Positions 28,252 to 37,351 of a stretch of DNA of 64,000 nucleotides are shown here, one piece after another (the stretch's first letter is position 1; the number at the start of each line of letters is the position of its first letter). The position numbers and the translations under genes were made by a program. The notes below the pieces were generated by a model. The model saw only the letters and a list, made by a program, of their open reading frames with translations. It did no database searches and had not been told where the DNA came from. The stretch comes from Sphingobium sp. AP50 (GTDB lineage: Bacteria > Pseudomonadota > Alphaproteobacteria > Sphingomonadales > Sphingomonadaceae). Location of the stretch: positions 124,001 through 188,000 of the forward strand of contig NZ_FNYZ01000004.1 of the NCBI RefSeq assembly GCF_900109095.1, written 5' to 3'.

Positions 28252-29664
28252 ATGACACGCAACTTCATCGCCTTGTTGCTCGGCGCCAGTGCGCTCACGG
28301 CCTGCGCCGCCGGGCCGGATTACAAGGCGCCCGCTACCCCGACCACGGCCGCCGCGCCCTTCATCGGGGCGGCAAGCCCGGCGGTCAGCGCCGCCGCCGC
28401 GAAGGATCGCTGGTGGACGCTCTATAATGATCCACTGCTGGACGGCCTTGTCGGCGATGCGCTGGCCGCCAATACCGACCTGCGCGTGGCAGTAGCGCGG
28501 ATCGAACGGGCACGTGCGTCGCTGCGCGGCGCGAAGGCCGATCGCCTGCCGCAGACCAGCCTTGGCGCGTCCGCCGTGCGCAGTCGCACTTCGGCGGCGC
28601 AGTCCCTGCCCGGCATCGACCGCGAAAACACGATTTACGATGGCGGGCTGGATATCTCCTATGAGGTCGACTTGTTCGGCCGGGTGAAGCGCGGCGTGGA
28701 AGCTGCGCGCGGCGACTATGCAGCCGCGCAAGCCGATGTCGATGGTGTGCGAGTTGCCGTGATCGCCGATACGGTTCGCGCCTATCTGGACGTGACCGCC
28801 ACGGCCGAGCGACTGGCGGTCGCCCAGCGCACCGTGGACCTGCTCGACCAGTCGGTCCGTATCACCGGCGCGCGCTTCGATGCGGGGCGGTCGGACCGGC
28901 TGGACGTCATCCGTGTGACGACACTTCGGGAACAGCAGAAGGCGGCCATTCCCGCCTTGCTGGCGGATCGGGATGCGGCGCTCTTCCGCCTCGCCACCCT
29001 GACCGGTCGAACGCCGCAGGACTTGCCGGACACGGTGCGGGCTGCGATCCGCACGCCGCAACTCTCGCAGCCGATCCCGGTGGGGGATGGACAGGCGCTG
29101 CTGGCGCGGCGGCCCGACGTGCGCGCGGCCGAACGGCGGCTGGCGGCGGACACCGCCCGGATCGGCGTGGCGACGGCGGACCTCTATCCACGTATCACAC
29201 TGGGCGGATCGATCGGCACCACGGCGCTGGGCGGCGGCAATCTGTTCGGCGGCGGACCGCTCAACTGGGTGCTGGGGCCGCTGATCAGTTGGGCCTTCCC
29301 TAATCAGGAGGCGATCCGTGCCCGCATCGGTTCGGCGGAAGCGGACAGCGCCGCTTCGCTCGCAACCTTCGACGGCACGGTGCTGCAAGCGCTGGAGGAA
29401 ACGGAACGCTCCCTCTCCGCTTATTCTCATGCGATCGAGCGGGCGCAGACATTGAGCGCCGCGCGGGATGAAGCGGCGCGGGCTGCCCGGATCAGCCTCG
29501 CCCGGCAACGGGAAGGCCAGATCGACTTCCTGACTGTGCTCGACGCGCAGCGGACTTTGGCCAGCGCTGAAGCGGATCTGGCCACCGCGACGCGGGCGGT
29601 TTCCTTCGCGCAGGTCGACCTGTTCCGGGCACTGGGCGGCGGCTGGGACAACCGGGCGGGCTGA
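28252..29664 (+). CDS. Outer-membrane efflux channel (NodT/OprM-type lipoprotein)
   Basis: TolC-like channel of 470 residues with a lipoprotein signal MTRNFIALLLGASALTAC (lipobox LTAC, acylated Cys18), followed by AAGPDYKAPA, typical of OprM/NodT proteins. Two repeated halves of helical hairpin and beta-strands can be traced (RWWTLYNDPLLDGLV; then QALLARRPDVRAAERRLA and GGSIGTTALGGG). It starts 11 bases after the pump gene; the in-frame ATG upstream at 28165 is inside the pump gene. It completes the tripartite drug efflux system. Confidence 0.93.
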   Translation: MTRNFIALLLGASALTACAAGPDYKAPATPTTAAAPFIGAASPAVSAAAAKDRWWTLYNDPLLDGLVGDALAANTDLRVAVARIERARASLRGAKADRLPQTSLGASAVRSRTSAAQSLPGIDRENTIYDGGLDISYEVDLFGRVKRGVEAARGDYAAAQADVDGVRVAVIADTVRAYLDVTATAERLAVAQRTVDLLDQSVRITGARFDAGRSDRLDVIRVTTLREQQKAAIPALLADRDAALFRLATLTGRTPQDLPDTVRAAIRTPQLSQPIPVGDGQALLARRPDVRAAERRLAADTARIGVATADLYPRITLGGSIGTTALGGGNLFGGGPLNWVLGPLISWAFPNQEAIRARIGSAEADSAASLATFDGTVLQALEETERSLSAYSHAIERAQTLSAARDEAARAARISLARQREGQIDFLTVLDAQRTLASAEADLATATRAVSFAQVDLFRALGGGWDNRAG

Positions 29665-29672
29665 TGATGATC

Positions 29673-29697
29673 AGGGGCGGACCGGGCATCCGCCCCT
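29673..29697 (+). terminator. Hairpin after the RND operon
   Basis: Perfect 9-bp stem AGGGGCGGA / TCCGCCCCT with a 7-base loop, 8 bases after the channel stop codon. It is followed by a mixed sequence rather than a T-run, so termination strength is uncertain; the rest of 29698-29904 is AT-richer than its surroundings and probably holds the promoter of the RTX gene. Confidence 0.5.
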
Positions 29698-29904
29698 CAA
29701 CTGCAACAAGTTGGTCATAAAAGAAAATTTTCGGATCGGCGGCGATTACTTTCCTGTCCAAGAATAGAATAATTTTCGATTAACCCCGTTCAAGTCACTT
29801 GCATTTCAGCCACTGCCATGCGACCGCTCACGTGGGTCGTTCACAAAATTCCAGCGAGTCCTGATGGGGCGTCGCTGGTTCTTCCTGTGTGTGGGGGAGT
29901 GGAC

Positions 29905-32900
29905 ATGACTGACTATACGGGCGGCTCTGAAAATAACAGCTGGACCATCACGCCGGCGGACGGCACTTCCAATATTGATGGCGGCGGTGGCACAGACAGC
30001 CTGACGGTTAATCTATCGAGCAGCACCGGCTATTATCAGTCTGGCTATTGGTATGGGCCAACATCCTCCGGCTCGATCTATGACTATGGCAGTGGTCAGT
30101 CCGTCTACTACACGAATATCGAAGTCCTAACCGTCCTGTTCGGCAGCGGCGACGGCGATTTTACGATCTATAATAACGCAGTCGTCGCCTTCAATGGCGG
30201 CGGCGGGAACGACTATTTCCATGGCGATTTCTCCGCCAGCACCGCCAATATCAGCTTCACGCTGAATGAAACGGCCAATGCCGTCTCCACCTTCGTCAAT
30301 CAGGGAACGACCCTGACCAATGTCGAGCGGATCGACATCACCACTGGCAGCGGCAATGACAATATCACCGGTGGATCGTTGGCTGACACCATTCGGACTG
30401 GTACGGGCACCAATAGCGTCAATGGTGGCGCTGGCAACGATATCATCTACAGCAGCGGTGTCGACACCATCAATGGCGGTGCCGACAATGATACCTGGTA
30501 CGGCCAATATGGCAGCCTGACCACGGCAATGACTGTCACCGAAAGCAGCGGCACCTATAGCCTGTCCAATGGCGGCAGCGTCACCAATGTCGAAAATATC
30601 CAGCTGACCACCGGCAGTGGCAATGACAGTTTCCAGATCAGCGGTATCGGCACATTCGATGGTGGTACCGGTACTGACAGTCTGACCGTCAACTGGACCG
30701 CCTATGACGATATCTACCAATATGGCTATTGGTATGGAGCGGGCAATAGCGCCAATATCTATGACTATGCCGGCCGCAACGTGAATGGTTATGGGATCGA
30801 ATCCCTGACGGTTCTGTTTGGCGATTCAGACGGCGAATTCACTGTCTATGACAATAGCGTGATGGCCTTCAATGGCGGCGGCGGCACCGACCTCTTCCGC
30901 GGGGATTTTTCTGCCAGCACGGCCAATATCAGCTTCACGCTGAACCAGACCGCCGGGTCGACATCGACCTTTGTGGGTCAGGGCACCACCCTTACCAATG
31001 TCGAACGGATCGAAGTCACCACTGGCAGCGGCAATGACAGCCTGACCGGCGGCGCGCTGAACGACGTGCTGCGGGCGGGTAGCGGCACCAACAGCGTCAA
31101 TGGCGGTGCGGGCAACGATATCATCTACAGCAGCGGCGTCGACACCATCAATGGCGGCGCTGACAATGATACCTGGTATGGCCAATATGGGGACCTGACC
31201 ACCGCGCTGACCGTCACTGAAAGCAGCGGCACCTATAGCCTGTCCAATGGCGGCAGTGTCACCAATGTCGAAAATATCCAGCTGACCACCGGCAGCGGCA
31301 ATGACAGTTTCCAGATCAGCACGAACGGTACCTTCGATGGTGGCGCAGGCACTGACAGCCTGACCGTCAACTGGACCGCCTATGACGACATCTACCAATA
31401 TGGCTATTGGTATGGAGCGGGCAATAGCGCCAATATCTATGACTATGCCGGCCGCAACGTGAATGGTTATGGGATCGAATCCCTGACGGTTCTGTTTGGC
31501 GATTCAGACGGCGAATTCACTGTCTACGATAATAGTGTGATGGCTTTTGATGGCGGCGGCGGCACCGACCTCTTCCGCGGGGATTTTTCTGCCAGCACGG
31601 CCAATATCAGCTTCACGCTGAACCAGACCGCCGGGTCGACATCGACCTTTGTGGGTCAGGGCACCACCCTTACCAATGTCGAACGGATCGAAGTCACCAC
31701 TGGCAGCGGCAATGACAGCCTGACCGGCGGCGCGCTGAACGACGTGCTACAGGCAGGTACCGGCACCAACAGCGTCAATGGCGGGGCGGGCAATGACACC
31801 ATCTACACCAGCGGCGTCGACACCATCAATGGCGGGGCCGACAGCGACACATGGTATGGCCAATATGGGAGCCTTACGACCGCGCTGACCGTCACCGAAA
31901 GCGCTGGCACCTATAGCCTGTCCAATGGCGGCAGCGTCACCAATGTCGAAAATATCCAGCTGACCACTGGCAGCGGTAACGACAGTTTCCAGATTGCGAC
32001 TACCGGATCGTTCGATGCCGGGGCCGGCACCGACAGCATGACCATCAACTGGTCGGCCAGCGACGGCTCTCAATATGGCTATTGGTACGGAGCCGGTTCC
32101 GGATATAATCTCTATGCCTATGATTATGGCAATGGCAACAATGTCTATGGCTATAATATCGAGGCGCTGACCATCCTTTTCGGCAGTGGCGATGACGATT
32201 TCACAGCCTATAACAACGCAATCGTCGCCTTTAACGGCGGCGGCGGAACCGACTATTTCCATGGGGACTTTTCAGCCAACACGGCCAATATCAGCTTCAC
32301 GCTGAACCAGACTGCAGGATCGACGTCGACCTTTGTCGGACAAGGCACGACGCTCACCAATGTCGAGCGCATTTCCATCACGACCGGTGGTGGCGTCGAT
32401 ACTCTGACCGGCGGCGCACTGGACGATTATATTGACGGCGGTGCTGGCAATGACACGATCGACGGCGGCGCGGGCAGCGATCAGCTGAGCGGCGGCGCCA
32501 ATGGCAATGACACGCTGAGCTTCGCCTCGTCCGCCAATGCCATCACCTACTCGCTGACCGACCATCAGGGCACATGGTATGATGCCGGCAATGGCTATGA
32601 CTATACCGTCGGCTTCGAAAACCTCATCGGTTCCGCACAGAATGATACACTGACCGGTACCTCCACGGCCAACCAGATCGATGGTGGTGCCGGGGCCGAC
32701 ACGATGGTCGGTGGCGCGGGCAACGACATTTACATCGTCGACAATGCCGGCGACGTCGTGACCGAACTGTCCGGTGAAGGCACGGACGAAGTGCGCACCA
32801 CGCTGGCCAGCTATACGCTGGGCAGCAATCTGGAAAAGCTGACCGGCCTGTTGTCGACCGGCCAGACGCTGACCGGCAACAGCGCCGCCAACACCATCAC

Positions 32901-35900
32901 CGGCGGCAGCGGCAATGACACGCTGAACGGCGGGACCGGCGCGGACACGATGATTGGTGGCGCGGGCAACGATCTCTATTATGTCGACAATGCCAGCGAC
33001 GTGGTGACCGAAGCGTCGGGCCAGGGCACCGACACCGTCCGGACCGCACTGGCCAGCTACACGCTGGGATCGAACGTCGAAAATCTGATCGGCACCGCGA
33101 CCACGGCGCAGACGCTGGCGGGCAACAGTCTAGCCAACAGCATCACCGCCGGGGCGGGCAATGATACGCTGACTGGCGGCGCGGGCAATGACACGCTGAA
33201 TGGCGGGACCGGTGCCGACACCATGGTCGGCGGCACGGGGGACGATGTCTACACGGTCGACAATAGCGGCGACGTGGTGACGGAACTGGCGGATGAAGGC
33301 ACGGATGAAGTGCGCACCACGCTGGCCAGCTACACGCTGGGCGCCACGCTGGAAAATCTGACCGGCACCGCCACGACCGGCCAGACGCTGACCGGCAACA
33401 GCGCGGCGAATGTGATAACGGGCGGCAGCGGCAACGACATCATCGACGGCGGCACTGGCGCCGACGCGATGGCTGGCGGCGCTGGCAACGATCTCTATTA
33501 TGTCGACAATGCCGGCGACGTGGTGACGGAAGCGTCCGGCGCAGGCACCGATGAGGTGCGCACTGCGCTGGCCAGCTACACGCTGACCGCCAATGTCGAG
33601 AAACTGACCGCCACCGGCGTCAGCGGGCAGACGCTGACCGGCAACGATCTGGCCAACATCATCGTCGGCACGATCGGCGCCGATATCATCAACGGTGGCA
33701 CCGGTGCCGACACCATGACCGGTGGTCTGGGCGACGACAGCTATTATGTCGACAATAGCGGCGACGTGGTGGTCGAGGCTAATGGCGAGGGCAATGACTC
33801 GGTCTTCAGCACGATCAGCTATTCGCTGGCTGGCCTGTCGGTCGAAAATCTGACGCTGACCGGTACGGCCAATGTTAATGCCACCGGCAATGGTGATGCC
33901 AACAACCTGACCGGCAATGACGGCAATAACGTCATCGACGGTGGGGCAGGTGCGGATACAATGGCCGGCAGCCTGGGCAACGACACCTATTATGTCGACG
34001 ATGTGAACGACAATGTGATCGAAGCCGACGGGGCCGGGACTGACACGATCCTGTCGTCGGTCAGCTATGCGTTGACGGGCCGGATCGTGGAAACGCTCAC
34101 TCTGACGGGATCAGCCAACCTCACCGCTACGGGCAATGGGCGCGCCAATGTGCTGAACGGCAATAGCGGCGCCAATATCCTGACCGGGCTGGAAGGCAAT
34201 GATACGCTGAATGGCGGGGCGGGCAATGACACGCTGAACGGTGGTGTGGGTAATGACACCATGGATGGTGGTGCTGACATCGACACGGCCACCTATGCGG
34301 ACGCCACGGCTGCCGTCACGGTCAGCCTGGCCACCACCGCTGCCCAGAATACGGGCGGGGCGGGCACCGACACATTGTCCAACATCGAAAACCTGATCGG
34401 TTCGTCGTTCGGCGATACGCTGACCGGCAGCAGCGTCGCCAATGTGATTGACGGCGGCACCGGTGCCGACACCATGGCCGGTGGCGCGGGGGATGACATC
34501 TATTATGTCGATAATGTCGCCGATAACGTGGTTGAGGCGGATGGTGCCGGCACGGATACCATCTACTCGTCGGTGTCCTACACGCTCGCTGGACGGATCG
34601 TCGAAACCCTGACCCTGACCGGATCGGCCAATATCGACGCAACGGGCAATGGTCGCGTCAATACGCTGGTCGGCAATAGCGGCAACAATGTCCTTTCGGG
34701 TCTTGACGGTGCCGACACGCTGATCGGCAATGCCGGTAATGACACGCTGGATGGCGGCGTTGGCGCCGACATCATGACCGGCGGGTTGGGCGACGATGTC
34801 TATATCGTGGACAATGTCGGTGATGTTCTCAACGAACTCACGGGTGAAGGCACGGATGAGGTCCGCACCAGCCTAGCCAACTACACGCTGGCGGCCAATA
34901 TCGAAAATCTGGCCGGTACGGTCGCCACCGGCCAGTCCTTGACCGGCAATAGCCTGGACAACAGCATCACCGGATCGTCCGGTAACGACACCCTGAACGG
35001 TGGCATCGGTGCGGATGTGCTGGCCGGTGGCCTGGGTGACGACATCTATTATGTCGACAACGTCAACGACAATGTCGTGGAATCCGATGGCGGTGGGACC
35101 GACACGGTCTACGCTTCGGTCAGCTATGCCCTGACCTCACGGTTGATCGAAACCCTGACCTTGACCGGGCCGGATGACATAGACGGAACCGGTAACGGTC
35201 GCGGTAACATCATCAACGGCAATGGCCACAATAACGTCCTGTCAGGTCTGGCCGGCAATGATACGCTGAGTGGCGGCAATGGTGCAGATATCCTGAACGG
35301 CGGCGCCGGTAACGACATATTGGACGGTGGCAACCATACCGATACCGCCACCTATGTCGATGCAACCAGCGGCGTGACCGTAAACCTGAGCGTGACGACC
35401 GCCCAAAATACCGGCGGCGCGGGGACCGATACGCTGATCAGCATCGAAAAGCTGATCGGTTCTGCCTTTAACGACAAACTGACCGGTGATGATGGCAATA
35501 ACACGCTGGATGGCGGTGCTGGCGCCGATACACTTGCCGGTGGGCTGGGTGACGACACCTATTATGTCGACAACGTCAACGACAATGTCGTCGAAGCCAA
35601 TGACGCAGGCACCGATCGCATCTATTCGTCGGTGTCCTACACGCTGGCCGGCCGTATCGTCGAAACGCTGACACTGACCGGAACGGCCAATATCAACGCC
35701 ACCGGCAACGGCCGCGTCAACAGCCTGTTCGGCAATGATGGCAACAACATCCTGTCCGGCATGGACGGCGGTGACAGGCTGTCGGGTGGGGCCGGCAACG
35801 ATACGCTGATCGGCGGGCTGGGGAATGACTCGCTTACCGGCGGTGCTGGCGCGGATAATTTCGTGTTCGATGCAGCGCTTGGCTCTAACAATGTCGACAA

Positions 35901-36159
35901 GATCCAGGACTATGTCGTTGCGGATGACAGCATCACGCTGGACGATGCCATCTTCACTGGCCTGTCGGTGGGCACTTTGTCGGCCAATGCCTTCTACATC
36001 GGGTCGGCGGCACATGATGCGGATGATCGGATCATCTATAACAGCGCCACCGGCGCGCTGCTCTTCGATGCCGACGGCAATGGTGCCGGCGTGGCGATCA
36101 AGTTCGCCCAGCTCAGCACAGGCCTTGCGCTCACCAATGCGGAGTTCATCATCGGCTGA
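29905..36159 (+). CDS. Giant RTX-type calcium-binding secreted protein with 226-residue repeats
   Basis: Acidic Gly/Asn/Asp/Thr-rich protein of 2084 residues without cysteine-rich or signal sequence, as expected for type I secretion. Residues ~31-830 hold three full copies and one partial copy of a 226-residue unit (starts near 31, 258, 484, 710). Residues ~840-2000 hold nonapeptide RTX repeats (GGAGNDT) with ten copies of a module ending in YYVDN-DVV-E and an S-YTL strand. The last ~80 residues (DNFVFDAALGSNNVDKIQDY ... EFIIG) look like an RTX C-terminal secretion region. ATG 29905 was preferred over 29818 for the adjacent GGGGGAG. No ABC exporter genes are adjacent. Probable surface-layer or adhesin/biofilm protein; enzymatic domains were not seen. 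Confidence 0.85.
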   Translation: MTDYTGGSENNSWTITPADGTSNIDGGGGTDSLTVNLSSSTGYYQSGYWYGPTSSGSIYDYGSGQSVYYTNIEVLTVLFGSGDGDFTIYNNAVVAFNGGGGNDYFHGDFSASTANISFTLNETANAVSTFVNQGTTLTNVERIDITTGSGNDNITGGSLADTIRTGTGTNSVNGGAGNDIIYSSGVDTINGGADNDTWYGQYGSLTTAMTVTESSGTYSLSNGGSVTNVENIQLTTGSGNDSFQISGIGTFDGGTGTDSLTVNWTAYDDIYQYGYWYGAGNSANIYDYAGRNVNGYGIESLTVLFGDSDGEFTVYDNSVMAFNGGGGTDLFRGDFSASTANISFTLNQTAGSTSTFVGQGTTLTNVERIEVTTGSGNDSLTGGALNDVLRAGSGTNSVNGGAGNDIIYSSGVDTINGGADNDTWYGQYGDLTTALTVTESSGTYSLSNGGSVTNVENIQLTTGSGNDSFQISTNGTFDGGAGTDSLTVNWTAYDDIYQYGYWYGAGNSANIYDYAGRNVNGYGIESLTVLFGDSDGEFTVYDNSVMAFDGGGGTDLFRGDFSASTANISFTLNQTAGSTSTFVGQGTTLTNVERIEVTTGSGNDSLTGGALNDVLQAGTGTNSVNGGAGNDTIYTSGVDTINGGADSDTWYGQYGSLTTALTVTESAGTYSLSNGGSVTNVENIQLTTGSGNDSFQIATTGSFDAGAGTDSMTINWSASDGSQYGYWYGAGSGYNLYAYDYGNGNNVYGYNIEALTILFGSGDDDFTAYNNAIVAFNGGGGTDYFHGDFSANTANISFTLNQTAGSTSTFVGQGTTLTNVERISITTGGGVDTLTGGALDDYIDGGAGNDTIDGGAGSDQLSGGANGNDTLSFASSANAITYSLTDHQGTWYDAGNGYDYTVGFENLIGSAQNDTLTGTSTANQIDGGAGADTMVGGAGNDIYIVDNAGDVVTELSGEGTDEVRTTLASYTLGSNLEKLTGLLSTGQTLTGNSAANTITGGSGNDTLNGGTGADTMIGGAGNDLYYVDNASDVVTEASGQGTDTVRTALASYTLGSNVENLIGTATTAQTLAGNSLANSITAGAGNDTLTGGAGNDTLNGGTGADTMVGGTGDDVYTVDNSGDVVTELADEGTDEVRTTLASYTLGATLENLTGTATTGQTLTGNSAANVITGGSGNDIIDGGTGADAMAGGAGNDLYYVDNAGDVVTEASGAGTDEVRTALASYTLTANVEKLTATGVSGQTLTGNDLANIIVGTIGADIINGGTGADTMTGGLGDDSYYVDNSGDVVVEANGEGNDSVFSTISYSLAGLSVENLTLTGTANVNATGNGDANNLTGNDGNNVIDGGAGADTMAGSLGNDTYYVDDVNDNVIEADGAGTDTILSSVSYALTGRIVETLTLTGSANLTATGNGRANVLNGNSGANILTGLEGNDTLNGGAGNDTLNGGVGNDTMDGGADIDTATYADATAAVTVSLATTAAQNTGGAGTDTLSNIENLIGSSFGDTLTGSSVANVIDGGTGADTMAGGAGDDIYYVDNVADNVVEADGAGTDTIYSSVSYTLAGRIVETLTLTGSANIDATGNGRVNTLVGNSGNNVLSGLDGADTLIGNAGNDTLDGGVGADIMTGGLGDDVYIVDNVGDVLNELTGEGTDEVRTSLANYTLAANIENLAGTVATGQSLTGNSLDNSITGSSGNDTLNGGIGADVLAGGLGDDIYYVDNVNDNVVESDGGGTDTVYASVSYALTSRLIETLTLTGPDDIDGTGNGRGNIINGNGHNNVLSGLAGNDTLSGGNGADILNGGAGNDILDGGNHTDTATYVDATSGVTVNLSVTTAQNTGGAGTDTLISIEKLIGSAFNDKLTGDDGNNTLDGGAGADTLAGGLGDDTYYVDNVNDNVVEANDAGTDRIYSSVSYTLAGRIVETLTLTGTANINATGNGRVNSLFGNDGNNILSGMDGGDRLSGGAGNDTLIGGLGNDSLTGGAGADNFVFDAALGSNNVDKIQDYVVADDSITLDDAIFTGLSVGTLSANAFYIGSAAHDADDRIIYNSATGALLFDADGNGAGVAIKFAQLSTGLALTNAEFIIG
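29995..32400 (+). repeat. Tandem 678-base repeats within the RTX gene
   Basis: Units begin at about 29995, 30676, 31354 and 32032 (spacings 681, 678 and 678 bases); the fourth keeps only its first half. Units 2 and 3 are almost identical in DNA, including synonymous positions, over several hundred bases (for example around GGCGATTCAGACGGCGAATT in both), whereas units 1 and 4 have diverged. This indicates recent duplication or gene conversion of the middle units. Confidence 0.85.
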
Positions 36160-36182
36160 TCCCGGCGATCATCCGCTCACGG

Positions 36183-36215
36183 AAAAGGGCGTCGGTGCAA
36201 ACCGGCGCCCTTTTT
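36183..36215 (+). terminator. Intrinsic terminator of the RTX gene
   Basis: Stem AAGGGCGTCGGT / ACCGGCGCCCTT with a GCAA loop (36197-36200), one G-T wobble, followed by TTTTT. It lies 24 bases after the RTX stop codon and is the most canonical intrinsic terminator in the window. Confidence 0.85.
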
Positions 36216-36298
36216 GCTTGCCGCTTTACCCTGTTCGCCCGCGCCCATTTGCAGTAGTCAGGGCGCCCCATAATCCCCGGACCCATGCCCGCACCGCC

Positions 36299-37204
36299 AT
36301 GCTCACCGTTCGCCAGATAGAGATGTTCCGTGCGGTGATGATCACCAAAACGGTCAGCGGCGCGGCCCGCATGCTGGGCACGTCGCAGCCCGGCCTCAGC
36401 CGGATGCTGGCGCATATGGAGGACCGGCTGCGCTTCCGCCTGTTCGACCGCACCCGCGGGCGGCTGGTCCCGACGCAGGAGGCCCGCATCCTGTTCGAGG
36501 AGATCGAGCGCATCTACAAAGGGTTCGACGATCTTGGCCATGTCATCCAGCGACTGGCCAAGGGCGAAGACCGGACCTTCCGCGTGGGCGCCTCCCCCTC
36601 GCTTGGCCATTCGGTGGTGCCGCAGATGCTGGCGCGCCTGACCGCCAATTATCCGGGCCTGACCATTCAGTTTGATATCCTGTCGGTCGAGCAGGCGGGC
36701 GATTATCTGGCGCTTCAGCGCGGCGAATATGCGCTGACCGCCTTTCCGATCGACCATCCCAATATCCTGTCCAGCCGGATCGGCGCGGGGCGGATGGTCT
36801 GCGCCGTGCCGACCAGCCATCGGCTGGCGGGTCGCGAGAAGATCACCGTGGCCGACATTGCCGGGGAGCATCTCCAGTCCTTCCGCCCCCATACGCCGCA
36901 TGGCGGCATCATCGCGGAGATGTTTGCCAAGGCCGGCTATGAGATCGACATATCGACCTATATCCGCTTTGCCGAAACGGCGGTGGCCTTCGTCGCCAAT
37001 GGCATGGGCGTGGCGCTGGTGGACAGTTTCACCGCGATGCAGCCGCATGCCGACACAGTGCGCTTCCTGGAATTTGAAGAACCGGGCCTGCTGCCCGTCT
37101 ATATCAACCGCAATCTGGAATCCCCGCGCGCGATCATCGGTGAAACTTTCGAGGAAATCGCCCGCAATGTGCTAATGAGCCTTCCCCGCAATCTCATAAC
37201 ATAA
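36299..37204 (+). CDS. LysR-family regulator of the quinate/shikimate locus
   Basis: LysR-type regulator of 301 residues: N-terminal helix-turn-helix (MLTVRQIEMFRAVMITKTVS ... TSQPGLSRMLAHME) and an effector-binding domain starting near residue 92 (RTFRVGASPSLGHSVVPQML). I chose ATG 36299; the open frame upstream runs back into the RTX gene. It precedes, on the same strand, an MFS importer, a shikimate/quinate dehydrogenase and a porin, with a palindromic T-N11-A site just after its stop codon. It probably activates the downstream transport and oxidation genes in response to quinate, shikimate or protocatechuate. Confidence 0.88.
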   Translation: MLTVRQIEMFRAVMITKTVSGAARMLGTSQPGLSRMLAHMEDRLRFRLFDRTRGRLVPTQEARILFEEIERIYKGFDDLGHVIQRLAKGEDRTFRVGASPSLGHSVVPQMLARLTANYPGLTIQFDILSVEQAGDYLALQRGEYALTAFPIDHPNILSSRIGAGRMVCAVPTSHRLAGREKITVADIAGEHLQSFRPHTPHGGIIAEMFAKAGYEIDISTYIRFAETAVAFVANGMGVALVDSFTAMQPHADTVRFLEFEEPGLLPVYINRNLESPRAIIGETFEEIARNVLMSLPRNLIT

Positions 37205-37220
37205 TGGCATAGAGGACTTC

Positions 37221-37238
37221 ATTTCCTCATGTGGAAAT
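37221..37238 (+). promoter_or_regulatory. Palindromic candidate LysR operator upstream of the MFS importer
   Basis: Perfect inverted repeat ATTTCC-N6-GGAAAT, with a T-N11-A core, 17 bases after the lysR stop and ~115 bases before the MFS start. Its position suits activation of the transport operon by the preceding LysR protein. Confidence 0.5.
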
Positions 37239-37351
37239 TACCTAGAAAAGGAGAGAAGCAGAACCACCCGCAGAATAGAAGCCGACAGGCCACCGGTTTG
37301 GTAAAGAGCATGAGGGCCATCTGGCCCGAGAGGATGAAAGGCGTCATTTCC

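Noticed and set aside
24977-28258. A 1093-codon minus-strand open frame opposite the RND pump
   Set aside because: Asp/His/Arg-rich low-complexity translation with no motifs; the plus-strand pump is unmistakable.
29698-29904. Riboswitch (c-di-GMP class) upstream of the RTX gene
   Set aside because: AT-rich with weak hairpins only; no conserved riboswitch core could be aligned by eye.
29995-32400. Possible CRISPR array or satellite because of long tandem repeats
   Set aside because: Repeats are 678 bases, in-frame and coding, with no short direct repeats and spacers.
30127-32565. Antisense open frames within the RTX repeats, repeated like a gene family
   Set aside because: They repeat only because the underlying sense DNA is tandemly repeated; the translations have no family features.
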